A DNA stretch of 64,000 nt from Saksenaea vasiformis B4078 (GCA_000697055.1 JNDT01002381.1:1-64000), one strand, 5' to 3'; numbered from the stretch's first letter, positions 20,818-34,290 are shown. Made by a program: numbers and translations. The notes: generated from the sequence alone by a model not told the origin.

Positions 20818-23708
20818 ATGCGGATCTGGACAGTAGCAGCAGCCCTCTCGTTATGCGCGGCAGCTGTATCTACAGCGCCTGTGGATCATAAGAAATCTGG
20901 AAACTCTCCGCAGACTATCGTTAAAGGCAAGCACTTTGACCGTATTGTCATCGTTGTTTTCGAAAACCAGAATTACGAGGATGCTGTCAAAGATCCATAC
21001 TTTGCAACGCTAGCTGAAAGGCATAATGGTAAGTTATCTTTAATTTAGACGTTGGCAGTTCGAGCAGGTCCTAATGATAACTACTAGGCATAACGCTTAC
21101 CAATTACCAGGCGCTTGCGCACCCCTCGCAGCCGAACTATGTACGTTGCGATTGACTTGCAGGAAGGCCTTAGGCTAAATCTTTCAATAGATCGGGATGA
21201 TTAGCGGTTCTCATAAGGGCACACATTTGGATTTCGATTCCAACATTGACCGTAAAAATGTTGTGGATCAACTTGATGCCAAGGGCGTATCCTGGAAGGC
21301 CTATCAAGAGGGTTATGCAGGTAGGATAGCAAGAAAACTCCTGTAACCACGTATTCACTGGAAAGCGACAGGTGGATGTGACAAAGATACCAAGAATGGA
21401 CAGTATCGACGCAAACATAATCCATTTATTTCCTTTACAAATATTGCAAATAATACCACTCGTTGTGCAAATATTGTGCCGGCTACACAATTAGATATTG
21501 ACATCGAAAACAACGCAGTTCCCCAGTATGTTTATTATACACCGGATGTAAGTGCAGACGCCAATACCGTGCGAAAAAACATAAAATTAACCTTTGTACC
21601 ACTTTATCAGATGAAAAACGATGGTCACGGTAAGAGGGCATAAGGGAAATTTAGTCGCACGCACTAACACTTTGCCATAATTCAGATACCACCCTTAAAT
21701 ACTCCTCAGACTGGATTAAGTCTTGGCTGGAACCACGTATCAATAAGCCTGCGTTTAGTGATAACACGCTGTTCTTATTGACTTGGGATGAGCAGAAGGA
21801 TTATGTTGACGTCCACAACCATGTCCTCACTGTGCTGCTTGGTCCTGCCGTGAAACGTTCTGCAAAGACAGATGGTGTACGGTATGATCATTACTCGATT
21901 TTGAAAAGCGTACAAGAGAACGTATGTGTAACGACCACCTGTGATTGAGTATTAACCTTTATCTTCCTTCTTCTCAGTGGGATTTAGGTAATCTTGGGCA
22001 AAACGACGTCAGCGCGACACCTTTTATCCTCAAAGATCAAGCAGGTTTGTCCTTGTATTTGTTTCACGGACAATGATGTTAACACTTTACGTTAGAAAAT
22101 GGTGCATCAAGCAAAATCAAGAATGTTGTGCTGCTCATGATGGAAAACCGTAGCTTTGACCGCATGATGGGTTGGTTCAAATATTCAAAAGAAATCAATG
22201 GTCTTTCCGGTAAAGAGTTCAACTATGCTGCGGCTGGAAACAAGTCCAGAAGAATCTTTGCTACGAACGAAGGCAAGCTGAAGGACCCGCTTGACCCTGC
22301 GCACGGCTACCGTGATGTTACCTGGCAGATTACTGGTGATCCGAATATGAAGTCGAACACCAACTTCAAAGAGGCACCTATGAGCGGCTTTGTCTCAAAC
22401 TTTGCCCATACTTACAAGCAAACTGCAAACAACGACTCCGCGCTTCACCAAGCGATGGATGGATTCGATCCCTCTGCCATCCCTATTACGTACGAACTGG
22501 CAGCAAACTATACCATCATTGATCGTTGGTTTTCCTCATTCCCTGGATCCACTATGCCTAACCGTATGTATGCTCATTCCGCAACGTCCCATGGAGAGCC
22601 CAATACAAATGGTTGGAAATATATTCCAGGATATCCTCAGCGAACTATTTACAATAATTTGGATGGTAAAAGGAAAAAGCTATAGGATATATATGCAATT
22701 TTGGCTGAAAACCATGCTTTTAGATGCTGGCATCCGATGGCATAACTATTACACGGAAATTCCAAGCTTATTGGTCTTTGATAAGCTTCGAACTTCTTTA
22801 GACCGGTATCATCGATGGGCAACTTTCAAGAAAGACGCCGCCGAAGGAAAGCTCCCACCTGTATCTTTTATTGACCCTGCATATTTTGCAATTGCTAAAT
22901 GTATCCCCGAGAGCGATAACCACCCGCCATCTGATGTCGCAGAAGGTGAAAAGCTCCTCAAAGAGGTTTATGAGACATTGCGCGCTTCCCCGCAATGGAA
23001 CGAGACATTATTTATTGTGACCTATGACGAGGTAAATGTTTTCATCAGCTCTATAGGAAAACTAACACTTCGATAAGCACGGAGGCTATTATGACCACGT
23101 TCCAACACCTTTGAAGGGTAATAAATATCTCTATAATGCAAGTTTCTCTAACAAACGACTCACTGTAGCGCCAAATCCCGATGGTCTCACCGTATCGGAT
23201 TTCAATTTTGACCGCTTGGTAAGGACACTGGAAACCCATATTTCAAGCAAAAGCTCAATGCATTGCTATTCGCTTATAGGGTGTACGAGTTCCTACTATC
23301 CTTATTTCCCCCTGGGTCGAAAAAGGCGGTGTGATCCATGGCGCCGAAGGTCCCTATGAAGACTCAGAATATGAGCACTCTTCTATCCCAGCGACTATCA
23401 AGAAGGTACACGATTTACCTTCCACAACTTTTCAATCGTCTCACCATTGACTAGCTATTCAATCTTCCCAATTTCCTCACTAAGCGTGACGCCTGGGCTG
23501 GTACCTTTGAAAAAGCCGTTTCTCTTGATAAGCCTCGTACGGACTGCCCCGCAACGCTCTCGCCACCTCCACCACCTGTGGAAGCAGACACTCCCAGTAA
23601 TCTTCTTGGTAAGCGCACTTCATTGGCCACGTGTGGATCTCTTGCTTATACGTTGATATAGAAAAAGCTATCTGCGATGGTTTGAAGAAGATCCTTCAAG
23701 GAGTATAG
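20818..23708 (+). CDS. Secreted double phosphoesterase: acid phosphatase-like plus phospholipase C-like
   Basis: The N-terminus [20 protein letters not shown] is a clear signal peptide. The first domain carries [28 protein letters not shown], and [15 protein letters not shown], as in fungal acid phosphatases of the phosphoesterase family (Pfam phosphoesterase). After an in-frame intron near 22045-22095 a second domain begins [20 protein letters not shown], with SGSTMPNR-like [42 protein letters not shown] and [16 protein letters not shown], the motif set of bacterial-type phospholipase C. Several short introns (for example about 22661-22723, 23032-23081, 23117-23168, 23219-23279, 23407-23455 and 23609-23661) join the exons to TAG at 23706-23708. 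The second domain has no start or signal peptide of its own, so the most direct reading is one fused secreted hydrolase. Expression as two mRNAs cannot be ruled out. Confidence 0.75.
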
Positions 23709-25009
23709 AGTGTCTATAGTTCGAATATAATTGCGTAGTGATAACAAGTGTTCACGATCACGTTTCCTTAATATTTAAAAAACATAAAATACGAACTATT
23801 TACTTAATGGCTCTAAGTGAGCACGATGCATGCGCAATCACTTCGGGATAAGGACGGCTACTCCGCGTTCCTGTACAAGATTTTTACTACCCTGTTATAT
23901 GCCATCTACGCATAGAACAGTGCGCTTTATTGGAACCCTCTGAGTAATTTCTTCAGTTCGTTAGATCCGATGAACACTCCTTTGTTTGACGTAGTATTAC
24001 TTTTGTAATATCTATTAATCGTTTGACAGGTTCTATCTTTCAATGTTATTTGATGCAAATGCTCACACAAAATCCAATATTTTCGAGGGAACCACTGAAA
24101 AGAAACAAAGCAATGCACTTTTCCCCTTCGCCAAAGTTAGTTGAACTCATATCGGTTTGTCTCGCTACAATTTACTGGATTTGGAATCAACTTTTGCGTC
24201 AGAGAAATATATTATGAGACGTTCGAGCCGAATAATTTTCGTGCTGGAAAGTGAAGCGGTTTTGAGCTGGGAAGCAAGTCGCTTTGCGTTAAATCCATGG
24301 ATGGTCAGTATCCCATCGGAAGTAGTAAAAATATCTCACGATAGCAACAAGTTTCCACCCAAGATGATCCGTATTTAAACGGACGCATGCATTTCTTTTA
24401 CTTTTTCTTTCGGTCTGTCTTTCCAAAAAGAGATCCCGGTAAGGATGTCAATTCTTCAAAACGTATACCGGATCATTCATTCCCCCTGTTATATTTTAGC
24501 CTACAAGACCTCTGTTCGAACCACCTTGGCTAAGTGAGCTCCCTCTTGTCACATTTGTATGTACAGTTGTCACTCATTCTTACACCCTTCATCTGGGGAA
24601 CAAGTTGATATAAGTAGAGTATTATTCTATCGCCAATTTATACTGATAACCGCATATTTCATCCCTTCCTTAGCGCTAACCTGGCTCTTGATGGACATAG
24701 AGTAGCGTAAAGATCCATTCAATAAATAGTATGTTTCTCATTCCACCTGATAATGAAATCCCAACTTAACAAACAAAAAGTATAGAAGCTGAACGTTGCA
24801 GTGATCTCCAACTTTGAAATGAGCTGAACTGACGTGTCGTTCGCTGATTGAATTTTCAGTATAATCTAGATGCGCTCCAAGTAGTTGATTTCAATATAGT
24901 ATAGCAAATAGATAAAAAATTATTTTTGCAAACGATGCCAGATGAATGTATTGGTCGAGAAAAAAAGGCATGACAATCATACATAAGATATAGCATAAAC
25001 CTTTTTCCT
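23709..25009. other. Non-coding stretch between phosphoesterase and eL15 genes
   Basis: Only short frames (60-75 codons) without motifs are present. The right end must hold the eL15 3' untranslated region. No repeat or RNA gene was recognised. Confidence 0.5.
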
Positions 25010-25679
25010 TTAACGGTAGCGACGGAGAGAAAGGGTGTTGCGTCGCTTCCAGCTGGCGTGACGACCGGAGCCCTTGGTCTTGGTGTAGCGGTGGCCCTTG
25101 CCCTTGCCGCGAGACTTCTTGCCAATGGCGGTAAGACCACGGGCTTCGCGACGCTTGTGAACAGCGTTGCAAATCCAGTTGATACGGGGATCGCGACGGA
25201 TGGCCTTGTGCGAAGGGTCGACAAGGATCACCTCGAAGTACTTGTAGGTGGCGTCCTGGTTGATCCAGTAGGAGTTGAGGACACGGAGGTTGGCGCACTT
25301 GCGACCAACACGCTCCTCAGCAGTGGAACGGAGCGAGCGCTGGTACTTAAGTTGATTCACACCCTCATTGACAGGCTTACCGTAGGTGGCACCCTTGTGG
25401 ACGGGTCTCTTACGGCCACCACGACGGACACGAATACGGTAGATGACATAGCCCTGCTTGGCCTTGTAGCCCATGCGGCGAGCCTTATCGGGACGCGAGG
25501 GGCGCGAGGCACGGTGGATCACGTTCAGTTGTCTGTATTCCCAGCATCGGACGCGAAGCAAGAAACGCAACACATCGGACTGCTTCTTCTTTTGGAGCTC
25601 CTGAAGATATTTGTAGGCTAAAGGATCGCGAATGCTTAACGTCACCAGGTATAAAATTACCATTCCACTTACCACCCAT
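25010..25679 (-). CDS. RPL15: 60S ribosomal protein eL15
   Basis: The main exon reads [100 protein letters not shown] and ends [10 protein letters not shown], matching eL15 throughout. The first exon is ATGGGTG (25673-25679), separated by a 55-bp intron (25618-25672) from CCTACAAATAT, restoring the conserved MGAYKYL start. The apparent ATG five bases further upstream is a frame artefact. The product belongs to the large subunit near the peptidyl-transferase region. No lesions. Confidence 0.95.
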
Positions 25680-26239
25680 GACAAACTAGAACCTGCAATG
25701 GAAAAAGAAAAAAAAGAAGTTAGTTACTGTAATAACTTCATGCCGTAAGTTGGTAATTTGGGTCATTGTGCTCATCATCTTCCAAAGGTACGAAACGATC
25801 GAATTATCCCATCTATTCATCCATCCATTCATCCATCCGTCCATTCTCCCAGTTTTAACACCTCTTCTCGCTATTTATCATGCCCTACCTTGTGAGGTAA
25901 AAGAGGGTTTTATCGGTGGCGGGATTTGGTTCCTTAGATGTGCAATCCGAGGTTTGGCTGGCTTTCAACGCAATGGTTCTCCGACGCCATAATGTACTCA
26001 ATAAGGCATGTATTCAATGGAAGCAATTTAAGTCGATCCCTGGGTAACTGTGGGTGCTTTCATACAGTTGGAAAGTGACACTTGCATTCTATCAGCCAGC
26101 AAATGTTGATGAAAGAAACATGAGGTGATACATACTGAATTGTGATGCATGAAACGCCAACAACGGCGATACGTAGTCACGTTGGCCTACATATCCGAAA
26201 CACTTTTCTCGGCTTTTGCCTCGCAACATGTTTCATTGA
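25680..26239. other. Intergenic region between the divergent eL15 and FAB1 genes
   Basis: It separates two divergent genes and must carry both promoters. It includes a short (CATC)n-type repeat at about 25808-25848. No other feature was recognised. Confidence 0.5.
25808..25848. repeat. Imperfect (CATC/CATT)n microsatellite
   Basis: Tetranucleotide units of the form ccat and ccatt repeat about ten times with small interruptions (catctattcatccatccatt). Confidence 0.6.
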
Positions 26240-29200
26240 GTGACTCATTTGGATATGAACGACGAAGACGAAAGACGGTCCTCACTCACAACGTTCAACT
26301 TTGAAGCACCACCAGATCATGAAGACAGTGAAGGTGTGCTGTCAAAGCTGTTTGTTAAAGTCAGGTCTGCTGTCTCTGGTCCTTCGTCTGAAGATCATAT
26401 TATACCTAGCCACGACTCTGGTGCATCTCTATCTTCTGTGCATAAATCTGAAAGCACGTCCGCATCGTTATGTTCTCGTGCAGACGACCTCATTGCACCT
26501 GCTGCAGCAGAAATACACACTGAAGAACAAACGTTAGCCCCTTCTTCATCGTCTAGTTCAAGTCTTCAACGACAGATCTATGTAACTACACCTACTCCTC
26601 CCGTTTCTTCAAAAGACTCAGTTGTCGTCAACTTCCATGCGTCGTCGTCGCACTTTGACCCCTCCCGCACTACAGTAGACCAGGATGCGTCGTCTGTGTT
26701 GGCACATGCATCCATCAGCAGATGCTCACAGGATGAAAGTCATACGGTGGCAAGTGCGTCCGATTTTGCACTTGGCACTCCCATCCGTAAAACGATATCG
26801 AATGATAGCGATTCTCAATCAGTGATAACGACCTTTTCTATATCCACGTCCAATTCTCTGGGTAGAATCCTTGCTCGCCTTCGAGGGCACAAAAGTGATA
26901 AACAATATTGGATGCCAGACGAACAATGCAAGGAATGCTATAAGTGTCGGAAGCCTTTTACATTATTGAGACGGCGACATCATTGCCGAGCATGTGGTAA
27001 GCGGAAAGAAGCGACACCCGTGAACCCTGTTCAATGTCTTATTTTGTGGTAGGTCAAATATTTTGCTCCAAATGCGCATCACACATTATCTCTGGCAAGT
27101 TTTTCAAGCAAAAGGGGCAGGTGCGCGTATGCAACTTTTGTTTTTCAGAGCTACGATTTGGTGATACCTTGTATCCCTCGGGTACGGATCCGCCGATGCC
27201 GAAAACGATTGTGCAACAAGAAATCAGCCAATACCCTGAGGTGATTCCATCGCAACAACCACCTCTCACCGCACCAAAAATGCAGATACCAACCACCGCA
27301 TTCAAAAAGACGAAAACAGTGTACGGAGGGGACGATGCAACCACATTTGCTCTCGAGATACCGACTCACTCCAATTCATATCGAAATCAACTACAGGGAG
27401 ATATGCATCAAACAAGCAGCTCACGCACAGGAGCAGTTGGTGGCTCCGGAGACGAACAAGATAGTAGTTTTAAACAGTTTCTCGATGTCAGCGCGTCATT
27501 ACTTAAATCGCATTCTCGATTCAACACATCGTCCTCTGCACCTCTTGAAGATACATGCCACATGCCAAGTGGAACTTCACCAGGCGGTGGAAATCTAGCA
27601 TCCACGAACTCTATGTATGTCGATCGTGGAGGAGGAACCGTAGTAGCCGAGAGTGAACTAAGCGCATTTACCGGCCATGACGAGGTGGATGGAAATCTAT
27701 GTGGACTTCGAAGTCGTTCAAACTCTATGCAGAGGCTAAATCGCACCCGGTCAACCAACGCCAACATGAAATCGGACCAACCCAAGGGAAAACTATCTCG
27801 CGAATCCGCTGGAAGTGATGATGAAGCATGGGACACCCGACTACGAGCAAAGCGCATCGAAGAGCTTTGGGGCAGCACGAACCCAAGGGAACGCATACTA
27901 CCGTTCCGACGACCGAGCGTTACCACTACTGGACGTCTTAAGAGTCGGGTAAGAAACATGCAGGTTGTGACAGCTGGGCTTCCCAATACGGACTATTCGC
28001 AATGTGACGCATGCTCGCCGAATCCTCTGCTTTCACCTTATGCAACTGAGCCGTCTGCACAAGATCAGACGATCAAGTCAAGGTTACTGACACCCAGGCC
28101 CAGACGCATTTCTGCCCCACCACCTAATGTGGAGCTTAGCTACAGCGCTATTCTTCAGGCTCGACATATGTTGAGACAGCTTATGCAAAGTGCTGAACTG
28201 GATGAGCTTTCGGAGCAAGATAAGACTGTTTGGGAAGATGCGATTGTGAACTTGTTATTGAAGGTTACAGACAACGTCCGCCCGGATGTACGCGCAGGGG
28301 ATGATATGGATGTACGTCATTACGTAAAGATCAAGAAAATACCCGGCGGTGTACCTTCCGATAGCTTTTACGTGAAAGGTATTGTGTGTTCCAAAAATGT
28401 AGCGCATAAACGAATGGTGCGCAACGTATCGAATCCTCGTATTCTGATTCTGCTCTTCTCGCTTGACTATTCGAGAGTGGAGATGGAGAATCAGCTGCTT
28501 TCCATTTCGCCTGTACTCTCCCAGGAACGTGAACATCTCAGCAAATTGGTCGGACGCATTGTAGCACTCCGCCCCTCTTTGCTACTTGTCAAATCAACCG
28601 TATCACGGTTGGCATTGGAATTTCTACTAGATGCCAATATCCCGGTCATCCACAACGTCAAATACAGCGTGATCGAGGCCGTAGCACGATGTACACAAGC
28701 AAGCGTGATTGCTTCTGTGGATAAGTTGCAACATGGACTATCGTTTGGCCGATGCGGTGCCTTTGAAATTCGAACAATGATGCATGAGATGATACCAAAT
28801 CGTCGCAAAACTTACCTGATTTTCGACGATTGTCCAGCTGAACTCGGTGGCACCATCGTCCTTCGCGGCGCATCAAATCAGACGTTACAAGTGATTAAAA
28901 GGCTGATCGACTTTATGGTATTTGTAGTCAATAACCTGAAGCTTGAAACGTCTTTGTTACGGGATTCGTTTGCTAAGAATCGAGGCCTGGAAGACCTTCA
29001 GCGTGATGAGGTGCTGCGAGAAAGACAGCGTTCGCCTTTAGTCCCTGTCGACAAAGCTGATGAAGTCAGCCCAGAAGCTCGGTCTATCGAAGAAAAGGGA
29101 GATGACCATCCAAGTCCCCTTGATACATTGATTGACATGTATCAAAACACCATGCTATCGGCATCGCTCTATGTTCACTTTCCTGCACCTTATTTGCTGA

Positions 29201-32200
29201 AAAGTTTGAAGGAGACGGAGGATAGATTGGCAGTATTAAATCCATCCCGTCGGCCATTCCGGACTAATGATATCTTATCAACATCACCAGCACGAACCAC
29301 ACCTGACCGCCAGTTATGTAGTAGTGAGATGACGCGGTCGGAGCAAAGCGAAATGGCCATGAACGCAGAGTATGAACATTTGGTTGTGAAGCAGCATCAG
29401 TTAACGCGGGCGCGGCGAGATGCCTGTATTGCTGACACGCCAGAGTACATTAATCCGTTTTATCAGCAAAACATCGTTGTCCTCTACTTCAATGTCTGCA
29501 TTCGAACCGCTGTACCTTGTCAAGGTCCAGAAGTCCGTATATTCGAGTATTATCGCTATCCATCGGATAGAACACTTGGCCAATATCTTTTGGAACTTTT
29601 CGCCGATGCTAAGCAACAATGCAACTCCTTCATGTGTGAGCACACTATGTTCAACCATTTTCGATCCTATGTTCACGGCGACGCTAAGATTAATGTAATG
29701 CTTAATCGCTTCCCATGTCCGCAACCAGGGATGTCGGACAAGCTGCTGATGTGGAGTTATTGCAATGAATGCAAGAGGCCGACGCCTGTAGTTCCTATGT
29801 CAGAAAACACGTGGAATTACTCGTTTGGAAAGTTTCTAGAGATCATGTTCTACCAGACAGGCATCCATTGCCGCGCCGATATATGCCCTCACGACATTGC
29901 GAGACATCATGTTCGTTACTTTGGGTACATGGATCATGTTGTTCAGTTTGCCTATGATCCTATCGAATTATTGGAAGTTGCCGTTCCGCCTATGAAACTG
30001 TTTTTGCTTAGTCAAGTGCAGATAGATATAAAGGAAGCCGAGCTCAAAACGCTGAGGAACAAGATTAATAAGTTCTATCAATCTATCAACGAACGGAACA
30101 AGGCGTTCCCATTCGATCTCGTAGATCCTCGAAAACTTGAAGCATGTAAAGCTGAATTGCAGGCTATGTCGAATCGTTGCGTTGGTGAAAAGAAACAAAT
30201 GTTGCAGCAACTTCAGACGATCTATGTCAAGTCGGACCCCAGCGACACGCTATCATTGAACTGGGTACGGCGTTTACTCTACCACGAAGTTAGTCAATGG
30301 GAACTGGATTATGCTGAACTTGTACGGACCTATCTTCAGCCAGAGCGTGAGCTGAGAAAAAACCTACGCAAGATCTTTCCGGCCGACACGCCACTTGCAA
30401 TAAATACAGATGATGAACGAGCAAAACGTGCGACAGAAGCAACAGACTTGCCTTTGTTAGGCATTGGACTAGATGATGAAAGTGGAGAGGGTATAGATGG
30501 CACGAACCATTTCATAGATTGTGAAAACATGCCTATGTTATCGAGTTCACCAACGGGAGATATGTATGGGCGAGAATTGCTCAGCACCCCGGATGATGTT
30601 TTCTTGCCCCGCGAAGCCCGACGAAAGTTGTCGCTGGAACTCATGCGTGAACTCAATGCAAAATTCAAGACGGAGGATGCAGTGGATAACAGACCAGATA
30701 CAAGTTATTTGAGAGCAAAAAGCCCTGGACTCACTGGAGCACAGATACCATCTCGGATACCTCAGCCAACCAACAACAGTAACAACAAGTCGGGCCTATC
30801 GCCGTTGGCAACAGACGTAAATGCCCTTCAGCCGAAGTCGTTTGATACGGAAAGCATACAGGATATTACACGCGAAAAGAAATCGATGTCAAGGTCATTG
30901 CCTCGCTATTCATCACATGTCCCGCTATTTCCAAGAAGCCAGTATATCGACATGGACCCAACACGGCGAAAGACCCAGGGTGACATGAGACGAGGGGTCG
31001 TACCGCGCGATCGATCGTTTCGTTCCCGGTTACCGCGCAAGAAGACGTTTATTCAAGTCTACAAACGTGCCAATGACCTTGTGCGAGAAGATATGGATGA
31101 TGAATTTTTGCTGGATTTAGACGATGCAACAGATGATCGCGAAGAAGACCAAGTTGACTACTTTTCACCTATGGCGCCTTATACCAATGGCTTTTTGGAT
31201 AGCCGAAAGCGGTCGGATCCAACGGCTGTGACAAATTTCAGCGCGGAACTTGAGCGGCATTTACCGTCTGCATTTGAGTTATTGGCACCTCCAGGGGTAT
31301 CCAAAGGTGTCTCCAAGTCCGGTTCTGCGCAAGAGACAGGCAATATTAATGATTCGACAATCATCGCGACGGGACAGGTCGTTCCGGGTGAGCCCAAACA
31401 TTCACCAGAGAAGAGTTCCTTCATGAAGACGATTACAAATTTTTTGACGGACGTGAGTGTTACACATCTTTTGCCATTAGAACAACCACTGTAAGTATGA
31501 TTGGATTATACCAACTTCATGCATATTCATTCTTTCTTTAATTAGACAACCTACCGAGCATATATTACCGGAATCATTAGTGGTAGTGCGGGAAGATGAG
31601 CCTAGCACCATCATCGCATACACGCTCAACTGTGACGATTATTTGCAAAAGATGCGCGAAATTCAAGAGACAATGGCTGAAGATGCATCTGATGACGGCA
31701 CGCTTCTTCCTTCTGTCTGCGGTCTTACTCCAGATGATGCGTCTACTCCAGCAAACATACAAGAGACACTTCTACGAGAATCTGGAACACATATGCGTTA
31801 CAGTAAAGTGAAATGATGCAGAATATGTACTTAGTAAAACCTTACATATAGACTTTTCCGACGGAACGACCAAGTTCTTCTGCAAGATCTTTTTCTCAGA
31901 ACAGTTTGATGCTCTCCGCCGTAATTGCGGATGTGATGAGAGTTATATCACGTCTATGTCCAGTTGTGTCCAGTGGGACTCGTCAGGCGGGAAATCAGGA
32001 TCTGCGTTTCTAAAAACAAAAGGCAAGCATTGGGAGAAATCGAATGTCCTTTCTAATTATGCGTGTGTTTGTAGACGATCGATTGCTGATGAAGCAGATG
32101 TCACGTTATGAAATGGACGCCTTTTTGAATTTTGCTCCGGCGTACTTTCAGTACATGTCAGAAGCTTTCTTCCGAGAGGTACCAGGAGGAAATTGGCCAT

Positions 32201-33071
32201 CATGCTAGTGTAACTAATCTGCAGAACTTAGCTTCCCACTGTTCTTGCCAAAATTTTTGGATTTTACAGTATTGGGTACAAGAATTCAGCTACTGGGAAA
32301 TCAATGCGTATGGATGTCCTAGTCATGGAGAACCTATTTTATCAACGCAATGTTAAAAAGGTTGGTTAAGCTAATTATAGATGACAATGTTGATAAGCAT
32401 AAATTAGATTTATGACTTGAAAGGTTCCATGCGCAATCGTCATGTACAATCGACAGGAAAGCAAGATGAGGTCCTGCTGGACGAGAACCTGGTTGAATGT
32501 AAGATAGCGTGGCTAGACAGCGTATACTAGACGGCGTATACTAATGAAACCGAGCAGTGATTTACCAAAAACCACTTTTCATTCGCGCACACTCCAAGGA
32601 AAATCTGCGAAGTTCTCTGCACAATGACACACTGTTTCTTTCAGGCCGAAATGTTATGGACTATTCGTTACTCGTTGGTATTGATGAAGAACGTCAGGAA
32701 TTAGTAGTCGGTATTGTTGGTAAGAGCGAGAAATACAGGGAAGGCATTCCCTTTTAAGCATCATTTTAGATTTCATGCGCACATTCACATGGAGCAAGAA
32801 GTTGGAAAGTTGGGTAAAAGAATCCGGCATATTTGGCGGTGGTGGCAAAGAACCGACGATCGTATCACCACGACAGTACCGGATTCGATTTCGGGAAGCA
32901 ATGGAGCGCTACTTTTTAATGGTGCCCGATCTCTGGGCGCTATCCAGACAGAATATTGCTCCCTATGCAAACATGCATCATCACGAGCAGCATCAACAAC
33001 AGCAACAACAACAACAGCAACAGCAACAGCAATCTGGAGCCTCTGAGCCGCCCTCATTGAATTTTAGTTAA
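26240..33071 (+). CDS. FAB1: Fab1/PIKfyve phosphatidylinositol 3-phosphate 5-kinase
   Basis: The enzyme makes PI(3,5)P2 on endosomal and vacuolar membranes. A Ser-rich N-terminus precedes a FYVE finger split by an intron at 26997-27052 ([27 protein letters not shown], then [17 protein letters not shown]). The huge second exon (27053 to about 31491) contains the Cpn60/TCP-1-like domain ([49 protein letters not shown]) and the Cys/His-rich region ([20 protein letters not shown]). The small 3' exons encode the PIP-kinase core: [24 protein letters not shown]...[39 protein letters not shown] and [15 protein letters not shown] glutamine tract ends the protein just before the TAG at about 33069. An alternative start is the ATG at 26255. 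About 2,000 residues, apparently intact. Confidence 0.93.
32995..33030 (+). repeat. CAA/CAG tract encoding polyglutamine near the Fab1 C-terminus
   Basis: Mixed caa/cag codons give about twelve consecutive glutamines inside the last exon. The tract lies after the kinase domain, where length variation should be tolerated. Confidence 0.8.
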
Positions 33072-33074
33072 TTC

Positions 33075-33219
33075 ATGTACCTGAAACAGCAATTAGCTTC
33101 TCTAAAAGTTCTTGTAATGTTGATAAAGAAATAAAACACAATTAGCCATATTGGTTGCGTCTGGTTTTAATCTCTAAAGGCTGCTAAAATCGCCCCCAAT
33201 TTCTTCTTGTCACATAGAA

Positions 33220-33259
<40 letters not shown>

Positions 33260-33723
33260 TAGCTCAATAAAATGTAGTATAACGTTACAGATAATGAATT
33301 ATTTAAAATGGAAGATATGACAAAGAAAGCCATCGCTAATGCTGCATTTCGAACTCTGCTTTATTTGTTTGGTTCATGTTCCTTTATGTATCTGTCAGAA
33401 GATACCTGACGACTTGGGCAGGGACAAAATTTGTCCAGAGACACAGATTCTAATGTTTTCAAAGCTTTGTATGAGCGCCAGGGGTCTGGCTCCATTGTCC
33501 TTTGCGCATGCACTATTGGTGCAGAATGTACAGGTTCACTAAGCGTATACCCTCGTCATAGGAGGGACTAGTATTTATCCTTCACAGAACTTTCTTAACT
33601 TTCCTAGCCTTATTACGCCTGTGTACGTTACCCGGATATATTCTATAAATGGACGAACCAATGCTGTAATTATCGTGTTTGACATATGCGATATACTACG
33701 TTTGCACCTGAATGGCCGTGTTA
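33075..33723. other. Spacer between FAB1 and the Tc1-type element
   Basis: Apart from the compound microsatellite there is only a 67-codon frame (33339-33542) without motifs. Position suggests the FAB1 3' untranslated region at the left end. Confidence 0.5.
33220..33260. repeat. (CA)10-(TA)10 compound microsatellite
   Basis: A pure CA run (33221-33240) passes directly into a TA run (33241-33259), downstream of FAB1. Confidence 0.95.
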
Positions 33724-33750
33724 CAGTCACCTGACAAAAAATTGTCAATA
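33724..33750 (+). repeat. Left terminal inverted repeat of the Tc1-type element
   Basis: Starts CAGTCACCTGACAAAAAATT right after TA. It pairs with 37913-37939 with two mismatches in the first 26 bases. Confidence 0.8.
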
Positions 33751-33807
33751 AAATACTCGATGAAAAAAAAAAAAGGCATCTACTGTTTTTGTTACAACGA
33801 GATATGA

Positions 33808-34280
33808 TCAGCGTTGAAACACCAATGGTCGGCCTTGACCAAGTGACGAGCATGTTGCAAGCTGGTGTATGTTTCTGCTGGGGTTGACATCGCGTTGCCA
33901 TAACGTGCCACAGGTTTGGCAACCGAGCACGCTATGCAGCGTTCCGTACGCTTCTTCGTTCAGTCGTAAGTTTTCCATGTTCTTCTGCTGACATCTGGAG
34001 CACACCTAAGTATCCTCGTTAATATGGAGTGTCTCCATGTGTTTGTCAATATTACCTTTGACGTGTTGTACTCGTCCACATTGACCATAACAAGTAAACC
34101 GGCATTTTCTGCCTTTTTCAGGAGAACTCGACAGCGGTCAGCCAGTCCAGAGATCTTGCCGCGCATATTCGTTTGGAATGTGGCATTCCCGAATGCAACC
34201 AAAGGGATCCTGTCTGGCATTGGCCGTAGTGGTACCTTTCGCCATTTCTGTTTCTGTGATCGTGGACGCCTACCAACCAA
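33808..34280 (-). CDS. Fanzor (TnpB-like RuvC nuclease) C-terminal fragment
   Basis: Two exons joined across an intron at 34006-34055 read IPLVAFGNATFQ, VMVNVDEYNTSK|VCSRCQQK, then a second Cys pair and LGCQTCGTLWQRDVNPSRNI. The glutamate in VDEYNTSKVC is the RuvC-II residue. The two CxxC pairs form the zinc ribbon, and the aspartate in QRDVNPSRN is the RuvC-III residue. Splicing exactly restores the TS-K-x-C-x-x-C motif, which argues that the fragment is a real former exon pair. A basic Lys/Arg-rich segment on the same strand (about 34395-34520) may be further N-terminal coding sequence, but no RuvC-I motif was found. The stop is 84 bp from the Tc1-type terminus. Fanzors are RNA-guided DNA nucleases of eukaryotic transposons; this copy is probably truncated. 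Confidence 0.75.
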
Positions 34281-34290
34281 AGAGAATTAA

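Noticed and set aside
25058..25621. 187-codon open frame on the plus strand
   Set aside because: It is the antisense shadow of the highly conserved eL15 exon; the composition (Val/Ala/Thr/Gly-rich) reflects the codon bias of the opposite strand.
27408..27986. 192-codon minus frame inside FAB1
   Set aside because: It is a shadow of the long Fab1 exon, without independent signals.
33575..33922. 115-codon minus frame across the Tc1-type left terminus
   Set aside because: It runs through the TIR and beyond the element and is out of frame with the Fanzor zinc-ribbon exon, so it is a chance frame.
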